Shown piece after piece: positions 34,301 through 46,300 of a stretch of DNA of 64,000 nt; positions within the stretch are counted from its first letter, which is position 1; each line of letters starts with the position of its first letter. The notes under the pieces are model-generated. The model did no database searches. It was not told the DNA's origin and saw nothing but the letters and a program-made list of their open reading frames with translations. The stretch is from Haemonchus contortus (lineage: Eukaryota > Nematoda > Chromadorea > Rhabditida > Trichostrongylidae): contig LS997567.1 in the NCBI GenBank assembly GCA_000469685.2, positions 27,866,881 through 27,930,880 on the forward strand, written 5' to 3'. The translations under genes were made by a program, and so were the position numbers.

Positions 34301-37300
34301 TGCGAAAGCTGTTGAATTAGCTTCGGCGCGGAGAATTCAATACGTACTGAGACACTACATGAAGGTGAGTTGCCTGATGTATCCTATTCTTGTATCTTAT
34401 TCATAGTTTTTGAAGTGCACTGACACTCCTATAGCCAAAGTGTCACTGTCGGGGTATGGAGTGGAACTGGCTATAAAGAACACGGAGTACAAAGTCGTCG
34501 ATATTACCAGAGGAGGAATGGGGGAGAACCATGATATTGAGGACTTCCACGGTTTCAACTTTAAGCAACTCAAGTACGTTCAGTTTAGATAATTCACTTA
34601 ATTTCAATTCAAATAATTCACTATCACCTCACTTGTCTCACCTGACGTCCTGTTGTTCATCGATTTCCTCGAGCAGGCGTCAGTAATGTTCCGTTCGTCT
34701 CTGTCGGGAGCCACTGTGGACCTATGAGCCGAAAGCAGTAATTCGCTATATCGGGAGTCAACTATTTCGTTCTGCACCTCTTTTGTGTGCATATCTCGAT
34801 AACGTGTTTATATTATAAACCATTGTTCTAAGACCCTTCTCATGATAGAGTATATCTCTTCTTCGCGATCTCTGTTGTTGGTTAGCTACGCCCACCCACA
34901 GCCCATTCACTGAACTCAGAAAAGTCTTCTCCATTCACATCCTCCTGTCTCCTCATTGGTACCATAATCGCATCTTTATCAGTTTTCAGAGCCTCACTCT
35001 GAAAGCGAATCACAAATTCCTCTCAATTTTCTTGAAGAGAATAACTCGGAATTGTGGGTACTATAATCTTAAAAAGTCTTTCCTCAGAATTGATACCACT
35101 GGAACTTTTTCTGCAAAAAAGCCTAAATATGTATATTCATAAGTTATACGTCTTAGCGGAGAAAACGTTGGGTATGAGGGCAATGCAAAATGATAGGGCA
35201 TTTCTAGAAATCTCACGCACTCTTCATATTTTTGAAATATCCAGTCTAGTAAACAGTGCGGATATGGATTGAGGAGGATCTAATGATGTTATGCTTGGGG
35301 GCCATTGCCCCTCTCTCATCAGAAGAAACCCAAGCTGAATACCGACTGCACACAAACTAGTAGCAATCAAAAAGACTTCACTATTTTGGAAAGCTAAAGG
35401 AACGTCGTTACAAACTACATTATAAATACCGCATTATTCGTCACTAGAAAAGCAAGCCAAAATTGTAAGTATCTATCAAGAAAGGAATCTTCGAATCTCG
35501 AAGTCTGCATCAATGAAAGTCTTTACATCCGCTGAAATGGTCTCAGTTTTAGAACTGAAACTGCATGAAACTCCAAAATTACAGCAAATCTATCGGTCTG
35601 CTTAAATCGTATAATGCGCTGAAAAGCGTGCCTCAAGCTCTTAGCGGAGATGATTCCCAAGTCGAAGTGGCCGTTTGGAATGAGACGCACACTGTTGGAT
35701 GTGGTTTCGGGTGATGGTTTCGAATCGGATTTCTAAATTTGTTGAAGATTCACTGAATGGAGTTAAGAGTTGATTTCAGGTGAGGCTTAACATAAGAGAA
35801 CTTAAATTACATATTTGTACAAGGTTTCGCAGCGTTGGTTTGGGGCAGCGGTAAGGGTGACGTTTCATATGCGAAAGACTAGGGTTAAGATTAAGGTTTT
35901 GTGAGGAGCAAGAAACTTGCACTTGTCTGACTTTTCCTTGTGGCCTATAAACACCTTCGATGTTGTATCGCTCGCGTTCTATGACCTTATGATAGTTGTG
36001 GTGATGACTGTCTCACCAAAATCATGCAGTATCACTTCAGTTTTTTTAGACATATTTATACACACCATTTAGTTATGACTTTTACCTCTTCACGAACATG
36101 TGTGGTGCACGAAAAGTTAGGGAAGAAAAAAGATTCTCACGATTGCGAAAACTAATAAAAATTTTTAACTAATTAATAAAAATTAATAATTTCGTTACAT
36201 CGTGTTGCTTTAAAACCAGTAACCAAATCATAAATGGTAAAGAGAATTGTGTGGGCATCCCAAGATGACCTTGGGGAGTGCTTAAGCTTAAGCGAACCTG
36301 TCATGAGTAAGTGGAAGTCTCTTAACCTAATAGCACAGAACTAAAAGTAGGGCAGGTGATAGGTGGTAAGACAAGTCACGAGTGTATAAGCCTAGATTGA
36401 GATCGGGAGCTGTTACGTATGAGTGATAATCGTATTTTTGAAGGGCAACAAGAGCTATTGCTTTACCTGCTTACGTGGAGTTGAGGCGGTTAAGGCAGCT
36501 TCATGATTTGCAGTAAAGATTATCTTCTTTAAGCCTCCAAGATTAAACAGTTTATCAGGCCAACGTTTCGGCTGCTTCGCCTTCGTCAGGGCCTGAAATA
36601 GTGCAAAGCATTGTGTGGCATGCTCGCCCAAAAGCCTCAACAACACTCCAACAAAACTTCAAGTAGACCAGCAAACCCCTAAAGATACTGATCGAATGAG
36701 GCATGGATGGCTCACCTTTGAGTCCGCCGCCAAGAAAGGAGGACGGCTACCCTCGTAATAACTGTTGTTTAAAATAACCAGTAACGCCTCCCACTGACCT
36801 CACCGTAGATCAAAGGTTACACGGGTCAAGGAAGGGTGCAAGTTCACGGGTTATGGCTATATACTCCTCCTTCCTGTTCATATGAGGTTCTTTAGCGGTA
36901 ATCCAAAGCGCTTCCAGGGTCTTGCGCGTCGCGATCTCGGTTTCAAGCGCCATATGGACACGGAAACGTCAAAGGATAAACGTGCGTGGAATGAAACCTG
37001 ATGGGCTCCTGGCGGGGTATGCATCCTTGATCCAGCCCCTCCTTGTTCTTTAACTCGAACGCACAAAGGGCGACTTGTTTCTCCTATATACTAGCATCCT
37101 GAGCTTTGGCAACGTATGGAGTGGACCAGTCCCACCTTCATGCAATTACCCACTTTCCATGTCCATTTTGACGCGTGAAAACGATAGTGCGGCACGCAAG
37201 ACCCTGGAAGCGTTCCTCCTGTGCTGTGCTTTGCACTATTGCACAACGCTTTGCATTATTTCAGGCCCTGACGAAGGCGAAGCAGCCGTAACGTTGGCCT

Positions 37301-40300
37301 AATAAATTGTTCAATCTTGAGAGGCTTAGAGAGAATCATCTTTACTACATATCATGCCAAGATTAGAAGAAGGTCGATCAGGACTATTTTGAGCTTAATG
37401 ATCTTCGAATGGTGTCCGCGAGCCCACTATCAACAAGGTTGGTCTTGGATAGTTCGTAGCCACCACGCACAACGTACCCACACCAAAACCACGAAGGACT
37501 CCTGGTCTTTGGATCATCACGCAAGGCATAATGGTCATGCTATCCCATCGCGCGCAATGAAGGGAAACACATGAATTCCCTGTGGAAGGATACGGCAATC
37601 GCCGCGGAACCACCTTCGCTAGCCGTGGGAATTCGGGGAGAAGTTCCGCCATCCCGACTGAAGGATGAAAACCTTAGCGTTGATCGATTCAGCCTTTGGG
37701 ATGGGTAATCGAGTAACCCAGTAATCGATTTTCATTCATAGTGGCGCTTAAAATGCATGCCTCTGTGGCTTATACAATGATTCACGGTGACAATGCAATG
37801 TACCCGTCAGTGCTTCCAACCATCCAGACGAGTCTGATACTAATTAACCGACCAACTGGCCGAGGAGTAATGGAAAGCTCATTCAGCCTGAACGATAATC
37901 GGTGTGGAGTCCGATCTCTGGACCTTCCGTGTGTAGTGCCCCGCTACCACCACACCGCATCCGTCCCATTATGAATGAGGCGATTTTGCATGGTTTGGGT
38001 AAGAAAGTTACCACAACCGTCAAAAGGTCGTAGGACTACAAGGAAGAAATTCAATATGACACAAGGTTCTCGCCCCCCACCCCCGCCCCCACAGAATCCG
38101 ATCCCTAGTCTTTCGCACATGAAGTATCAACCTTAACACTGCCTCAAGTCACCGCTGAGAAACCTTGGACTTCCATGTATCAATTTAAGTTCTCTTATGT
38201 TAAGCTTCACCTAAATTCACCTCATAACTACATTCAGAGACTCGTTCGGTAAATTTGGAAAGCAGATTTAAGATCAGCGTCCTAAATGACTTGCGGTGGA
38301 GGTTTCATTATAAATGGCCACTTCGACTTGGGATCCTTCCTTGGTAGGCTTTATCTATGCCAAGTGCGGAGTGAACTCCGTGAAAACACTTGTAAGGACT
38401 GGACCAAGTTTGTTGATGTTGTTCAGTCAAGTCCCTTAAAAAATTAACCCATTTCCATGCTGTTGGTAAAAAAACCATCTCGTCACTCTTGATCCAATGG
38501 TTGTGCTGAGTATTATTGGCGAGGTCTAGGAAAGAAACCGATCGTGACCAACTTGGTAGGTAGTTCACTGCTAGTGTGAGGCTACTTTGCCATAAGTGTT
38601 CGCTTCAACTAACACGAATCCAGCAGACACAGTATGCGACCTTTATGCGCTGTCAGCTCGGTATTTTTCACCGCATACGGCTTTGATTTGTCATCCCTGA
38701 TTTTTCGCGGCCAACGCTTCTGTATATAATCTATCACCAAATGCAACAGGGGACCTTCTTTTGTAGCCTTGGCTATTTCAGGTTCTGTTACAAGCAGGTT
38801 CTCCATCCTTTTCACCGTAATAATCTCTTCCTGCGCATCATCTACCGCCATTTCTGCGCTAGGCACTCTCTTGGGTCAGACAACCTGGATAGCCCGTCCA
38901 CGTTAGTAAACTCAGTGGTCTTCCCACACTCTATCTCGAAAGAGTGTGACATGAGCCGCAATGCCCATCTACAGTCTTTTTGGTGCTATTATTGGTGGAC
39001 CGTGCTTGGGGCCAGAAATCCTCACTAAGGGTTGGTGAGCGGTTAACAGCGTAAACCGTCGACCATAAAAGAACTAATTTGATTTTTTGACCCCATATAC
39101 TATTTATAACGCCTCTTTCTTTATTTGGACTACAACTATATGCCTGTTTCGTCAAGGAACGTGATGCATAAGCGATAATTTTCTTGGTTGCATCATCATA
39201 TACATATATGTTATAATACTGCTCCTATGCCATACTCAGAGGCATCGGTATCTAATACTAACGGAACATCCGGGTTACAATGCGCTATGGTCTCCGTTGC
39301 TGTTAGCTTTTCACGTATCTACGCAAAAGTTTTCTCTTCGGCACCCCATCTCCTCGGTGCGCCTTTACTGCGCAAGTTGTTTAACGGCGCCGCCAGCGTA
39401 GCTAACCGAGGGGTGAATTCCCGATGTATCATGCCTAATTAGGCCTCCCACCCTCTCAAATTCTCAGGCTCTGGCAGGTTTAGTATCGCTTTCAATTTAC
39501 CGGGAGATGGTCTTATACCTTTTTCATCGACCAGGTGACCCAAACACTATACCTTCTCCTTTAGGAATTCACAGTTTTTCTCTCTTGAAACGAAAGCCGA
39601 CCTCATTTAGTCTATTCAAAACTTCTTTCTAGATGCGTTCTGTCATCTGTACCTGTTCCTATTATCGCCCAGATGAATAATTACCCTCCGATTCCCACCA
39701 GCGTCCCCTCCATTATTCGCTGGAATATTGCTGGCACTAATGCGATTCCAACTGGGGTTCGCGTGCGTTCAAATAATCCCTCATGCGTATTGATCGTAGT
39801 ATACTTCCTTGAGCTCTCTCCAGCTCAACTTGCATACAAGCATCTTAATTTTCGAGTTCTTTCTGTCATGTAACATGTGGAGCAAATCGTCTAGCTCATG
39901 CAACGGGTACTGACCATTATCTAGTTGCGGGTTCACCGTAACCCTACAGTCACCACAGTTCCTTATTTCCTCGCCTGGTTTAGGCACAACCGCCAGCGGT
40001 GTGGCCCATTTACTATGCTCCACCCCCTTATATACCATTCCGCCCATTTTTTCCAGGCCTCAACGCAATAGGTGTTGGCCTGGCTCTGAATGACTTAAGC
40101 ACCTCTACATCATTTTTGAGCTTCAACTCTGCTCGTGCAGTCATGCACTTGCCCGAACTATCTTGAAACAACTTCTTGTTGTTGTCCAGTCTCGCACAAA
40201 GTTTCTTTTGATTTCTGTATAGGGCATTTGTTTAACCTTGTGTACCATCCCATAATGTGTTCCACAATCTGCAATTCTCTTACCATGCCTCGTCTACATA

Positions 40301-43300
40301 AGCAGTGCGTCACTTCTTTAACGTCATGAACATCCACTATCGCCTCTTTTTCAATGAACTTAGCATTAATTGGGAGTCTTCCTTTAGCTTAATATGACTA
40401 TTATCAAATGCCGTCGCAGCCACCACAGCCTTGTCCAGCTGTTGCTGACCTAACCAGCCGTTCCATGCCTTCTCATCGATAGTGGAAAGAGATGAGCAAA
40501 TATTTATTTCGAATGGGGTCTTCTTCCCGTTAACTTCCATATCCAGCATTCTCGGTGGCTCATCCGACAACCGGTGTACTTCAATGTCTATACCGTGTCA
40601 GCGGCTATCGCGTCCCTATCCAGGCACTTCGAATCTGTCTTCCTTCGTGCAGTGAGAGTGCCAGCTTCTGTTTAAAGGCTGTCCTTCTCTCGCCTCGCAC
40701 CGCTTCGCATCAGTTTATGCGGCTCAGCTCTACGACAGTGGATGAGACGTGCAACAACTACCTTGTTCACGCCTTGAATCACTAATTCCTCTCCACTGTC
40801 GGAACTTATAGCGGGCTCCTCACACCAGTGTATTCGGTGGGGAACTTTCTGAAGGACTTGGCGTCCTTCCAACGCGTCAGTGCCAGGTGGCCTCTCTTTC
40901 TGCATACATTGCAGTATGCTTCTCTTTCTTAAAGCCCTTATAACCGGGATGGCCAAGCGCTTAACATACCATGCATCTCAGACTTCTCCGAGCTGGGCCT
41001 TCGCTCGGCCTTCCCTTTTGTTCCCTCGTTTGCGTGCGCCATGGCACTTGCCAGTTACGTTCATCTTTTCGGGTTCTTATCTAAACCTTTCCCGCCAGCT
41101 GGGCTTGCGGCGAGCCTTCCTTCAGGTGTGAAGCATTCACTCCTACGCGCCTGCTCTCTCGAGAATAGCTGATCCTTCTTCAGAAGGTTAGAAGGCGCTT
41201 CCTCGCTACAGAAATCAACCCGCCGATAAAGACCATCGCTACTACTGCATCCCGATGATCCTTGCTTTCCTCAAAGCAGCACGTATTCGCTGCTTTTTGC
41301 AGTTCGGCGTAGTATACATGAGGCGCCTATCCTTGCTTCTGTGTCTTCGACATCATCCTGAAACGTTCTGCCAATGCCACCTGGCTGGTAATGCTGCGCC
41401 ACTGCTATCCGAAGATGCTTCAGCACCACTTCTTTCACTTCGCGTCCTTGCAGGAGTGATTCCAGTAACTCGAAACTCGAGTTACCCACTTCCTGCAGGA
41501 ATATCAGCCGTCGATCTCTTTTCTCCATTACCTTCCTGAACGCGAGGAAGTTCGTGAACAGCTCCCACCAGGTCAGCGTTGACCTCCCCGGGACATAGGG
41601 CCACGGGGCTCGACCTCGATGCACATCAATACCGGGATCACCAGTCGTGGCTCCTCCTGTGACACTGGTCCCTGCTTCTATCTTGACTCCTTGTGTTTGT
41701 CCTTCTCCTTGTCCAGCTTCCACAGACGCCATCCTGTTTGCCTGATCGCCAATTGTGTCGTGTTGGATTGAGCATCAGTAGGGGAGGACTACAATACATA
41801 CTCCTACATCCTTTTATACGCTTGATCTCTCTCTACCACACTCGTTATTCGTCAGTCTTCATTCTTCCCTTCCTCACATTTCCACACTCCCCCTCAGCAA
41901 AGGTCATCTTCGATTTATTTCGGGATTTCGAGGTTTTATATCGAGCACGTGCCACCATTACTAATGTTTTTACTGAAATTCACCTGTGCTTTTTTTCCTT
42001 TTCAATTCATTCCTAAATTTTGGTGTCGCGAGATCATTATCAAAGAGTTGTCTGTGGTAGCCTGAGACCGCGATAATTCAGCCATTGCTGGGCTACTCTT
42101 TGCTTTTTGTTTTCATTAGTCCATCCATATCATGATAGCACTGCCACTACATGAGTTTCTGTTAACTTTTCCTCACCTTCTTTTTTCATGGAATTATATT
42201 TTTAGGTGACCCTGACGAGTATGAAAAAGCGCTAAGAACATTCTCCGCCCCAATTCTGAAACCATGGGTAGCTTTTATGAGTGTATTACGTTTAAAGGAA
42301 GGTTCTACTTTAAAAAAGAGTGGTTTCAAAACTCTTTGTTAGAATTTTCGGCACTATTGCACTATTACGCTCCCAGCGGGGTGGTGATATGGGTCAAGAA
42401 ATTTCTTCGCTGAAACTTGCACCGATGGGGGGGGGGGGATTATTGAGGCCGCGGTCACGAATGTAATATCCATTTTTGGTGCTGGCGCCAAATTGGCGCC
42501 AGGGGTGTTTTCACCCAGTTCGCCGTAAACTTGTGTCAAGGGGATCGAGGCCGCTGATCACGAATATGGTATCCATTTTTGGCGCTGGCGCTAAATTGGC
42601 GCCAGTTCGCGCCAAGGGTGTTTTCACCAAATTTGCCGTAAACTTGTGTACAATAGTTATCGAGGCCGCTGGTTAAGAGTATGGCATTCTTTGTGAAACG
42701 GGTTGCTCTCTTTGATGATAGGTTGAGCCCAGTTACCTGAAGGCACCTTAGAGACTGCGCTTCAGACCTCTCGAGCAGACGGAATGACATCGAAATGAAG
42801 TCAGGAGCATTTTACCTCGCTTGCAGTCAGCCAAGGAATCGGCGTGAGTAGCCGCAGATTCATTTCTGGCTTTTACTAAAGTGGAGCAATGGCTCTCAAC
42901 GTTTTGAGACAACGCAATCACCAGCAAAGTTGATGGATTTCTCATTGAAGGATGTGTTCGAAAAACTCCAGATGGATCACCTGCAGTTCCAGGATTGGCT
43001 GCGATCTATGGGGCTAATGTCTACACCGTTATGCCCATCGTGTCAAGGATCCATGACGCCGAGGAACGACGAGCACCACAATGGCTATGTGTGTAACCGA
43101 AGATCGTGCCGTACTGGACCGACGAATGAAACGAAGGTACACGTTCCTGCTGGAAAAAGCTCATTCTTCGACAAGTCAAGCCTCGCCGAATCGCCTGTGT
43201 TTGCTCTATCCTACTCCTGGCTTCACGACATGGGAAAGGTGAAGGACAAAACATACGAGCTTCACATGAATCCTCGTACCGTTGTTCAGTGGGAGAAATG

Positions 43301-46300
43301 TTTCCGTGACGTGTGCGCAGAACACTTTAGGAGACACCCACCAATCATTGGAAGATTCGAATGTGAAGTGCAAATCGACGAAACCCTGGTTACTCGGCGC
43401 AGATACAACCGAGGACGCTGGGTGCGTAGGCACCAATGGCTTTTCGGAGGCATCGAGAGGGGAAGCGGTCGAGCTTTCCCTACCATTGTTCGGAGTAGGG
43501 ATGCCCCCACTCTCCTGCGTCTCATCACGAAGTACAAAGACCTGGGACCACCATATTCAGCGACATCTGGAGAGCTTGCTCTCAAATTTCCACCTTGCCT
43601 CTCGGATACAGACACCTCCAGGTCAACCATCAGTTGAACTTCGTCGATCCCAGAACTGGAGCACATACTCAGCATGTTCAAATACAAGGAAGTGGGAAAG
43701 CGACGCTACGGCATTAACAACGCTCGATATGAAGACTACATGCAGGAGTTCTTGTGGAAAAGACAATTTGGAGATCGACGTGAGGCCCTGTACAACTTCT
43801 GGGACCAGGTAGCAGCACTATACCCCTGCTGAACGGATTCGACATCCTTCGTGAGCTGACCCAACGGCCCTCTTCAGAGCCACATTTGAAGTCACAGAGC
43901 TGGTCAGAACAAGAAAGCAAGGACGACTCTGAATGTCGTTGTGTATGTCGTTGTATGTATGTACGGGTGTATGTCGTTTGACGCGGCCTTTCGCAGCCAC
44001 CTTGCTATTGGGGCGCACAGGCGTCAATTGCCACCCATACAGCGCAATTTCTACGTCGAACATCTCGTCCAAATCGGCCAGCCTCTCGAACTACGATGAG
44101 ATATCGATCTAATTAGAGTTTCTTCGCACATAGGTGCGAGACGACCTGGATTAGGGAGTGAAGACTTAGGGGTCACCAAATTTTTCACTCAATCTCATGA
44201 ATCGAGCAGGGGGAAACGAGATTGTAAAACGTTCCAGGAGTTATCAGTTCATCAATGTTTTTGTGCAAATTATATTAGTGATATACATTTTGAAAATCAC
44301 ATATGTTTCAAACTCGTCCACATTCATAGCACACAGTAGCATGGTCTAGCCCATCGTTTTTCTTCTCTCAGAGATCAAAAAGGATGATCCTGTAGATTGA
44401 ATTCAAGAAAGCAAGCATACAAAAGTGTTCTTCCGAAGCACTCCTATTATTCAAAAAAGATTGATCAAATTTTGAGAGGTATCAATTACCATTGCATGGT
44501 GGGGTTTCAGATTTGCCGGCTTCCGCTTCTTGCTGAGCTTCCCCTTGCTCAACAGCTTGAAATTTCTTTCTCTCCATTTGTATTAGCATTTCTTGAAAAC
44601 TGTTTCCATATTGTTATGAAGCTATCCTCTTCTAGCCAGTAGTTGGGCAGTGGTTCAATCCGCTACGTCTTCGGTTCCATTTATAAGGTAAGGGCTATGA
44701 AATCAAAATTGTGGAAGGAGTTTTATGATCATTTGATGGATATGTTCCGTTCCACTCCAAGCATTTAATGCTAGAAGGGGTTTGAGTCTATTATCTAAAT
44801 GCTTGTTTACCTCCAAGAGAATTGGTTAGATGTACTTTTAACTATAATATCTTCACCTATGTGATGATAACTTCTAAAACCGATAACCTAATAATTGCAT
44901 TTCTTTTCAGATCATTATTCCATATAATCGTTACAATTTCTTCACTTCTAACTGAATAGATTAATGGGGATGTTTAGGAGCTCAATGACCCCTGAGTCTT
45001 CACACTTAATCAGATTCGTCTCGCGAGTGCGAAGCAACCCCAATTAAGCCGCTAGCTGATCGTAGTTCGAGAGGCTTGCCGATTTGGACGAGATGGTCGA
45101 CGTAGAAATTGCGCCGAAGTGCGATCACATTGACGCCTGTGCGCCCCAATGGCAAGGTGGCTGCGAAGGGTCGAGCCAAACGGCCGCCTCCCGTTTGTAA
45201 TTACTTAGCGAGGACTTGTGTAATTCGACGAGCGAGTAGGTGGCATTTTGGTGTTATTGCTCACGTTAACTTTGATTCCCAACTGTGAAGAGGGCAGAAG
45301 TCAGTGGACAATGGGCCGACCCGCTTTTGCAAGAAAACGTTCGTGAAAAGGGATAGTGTTTGTTATAGATATGATCAGGACCTCGAATAACCTCTATATA
45401 CAAGTTTACAGCTAATTAGGTGAAAACACCCCTGGCTCCAACTGACGCCAAATTGGCGCCAATTTGGCGCAGCGCCAGAAATGGATACCATTTTCGTGAT
45501 CAGCGGCCTCGATAACCCCTCTAGTGCAAGCTTTCAGCAAAAAAATTTTTTGACCCATATCACCCCCCACTGGGGGTGTAATAGTGCAATAGTGCCGAAT
45601 TTTCTGAGTAGATCAGTTAAAACTATTAGGCTGATGCATAATTATTGCGGATTCTTTCAACAAATTTTCGAGAAACGATAAAAGCACTGAACTAAAAAAT
45701 GTTTAAATACTTTCTTCGGGAGGTCCACCATCTACGCCAAGCTCTGCTTCCTATTTTGCAAGGCGAAGAAGTTTCGGTTCTTGGAGGCGATTCACGTCTT
45801 GACATCGCCCATCGAGTCATCCATTTCGTCGTACGTTCTGTTGGCTGGCCATTTTCCAAGAAACGGTTGACGTGATAATCCATAGAAGTTTCTATCGGTG
45901 AACATGACGGATTCAGGAGCAGATATCATTCCTTAGTTGGCTTTGACTGGTTGTTCCATTCCGAAAAGTTCGCTGAGATCGCGAAATGACTCTGCCACCT
46001 TCCAACCTTAATCGAAGTAGTAGGGCATAATGTGGCAAATATGAAGGTGACTTTTTTAACGCACTCTGTTGAGGAAAGCGAGAGGATCATTTCTATAAAA
46101 ATTACGAATTCAGTATTCGAGTTCTATCCAGAGAGAAGAGGCTGCGAGAAAATCCGCAATAATTATGCATCAAGCAAATACATCTACTGGAGATTTCCCC
46201 TTAATCTCGGAGGGGCCAATAAAGGATCTTATCCACAAATCAAGGGTCTGTGACTCAAAGCAGTCATTTACTGCCACGTTCAGATTATCTAGGTTACAAA

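Larger units (their letters stand above)
35700..38290. repeat. Inverted repeat pair, about 220-bp arms, around Penelope fragments
   Basis: The left arm (about 35715-35930) and right arm (about 38075-38285) are reverse complements at roughly 75-80 percent by eye. Shared words: gcttaacataagagaactta, gcgaaagactaggg and ctgaatg. The enclosed 2.2 kb contains two Penelope-like fragments. It could be an old transposon with long ends or two opposed copies of one repeat. Confidence 0.65.
42341..45606 (+). mobile_element. Merlin-type DNA transposon with long inverted arms
   Basis: Left arm 42341-42710 and right arm about 45335-45606 are reverse complements: shared ttcggcactattgcactatt, gtgatatgggtcaa, gccaaattggcgcca, gtgttttcacc and gtaaacttgt. 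The left arm carries one extra unit of about 108 bp. A Merlin-family transposase pseudogene lies just inside the left arm. Between its stop and the right arm sits another inverted-repeat unit (43980-45190). No target duplication is visible next to the ends, so the outer boundary is an inference from the arms. Confidence 0.75.
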
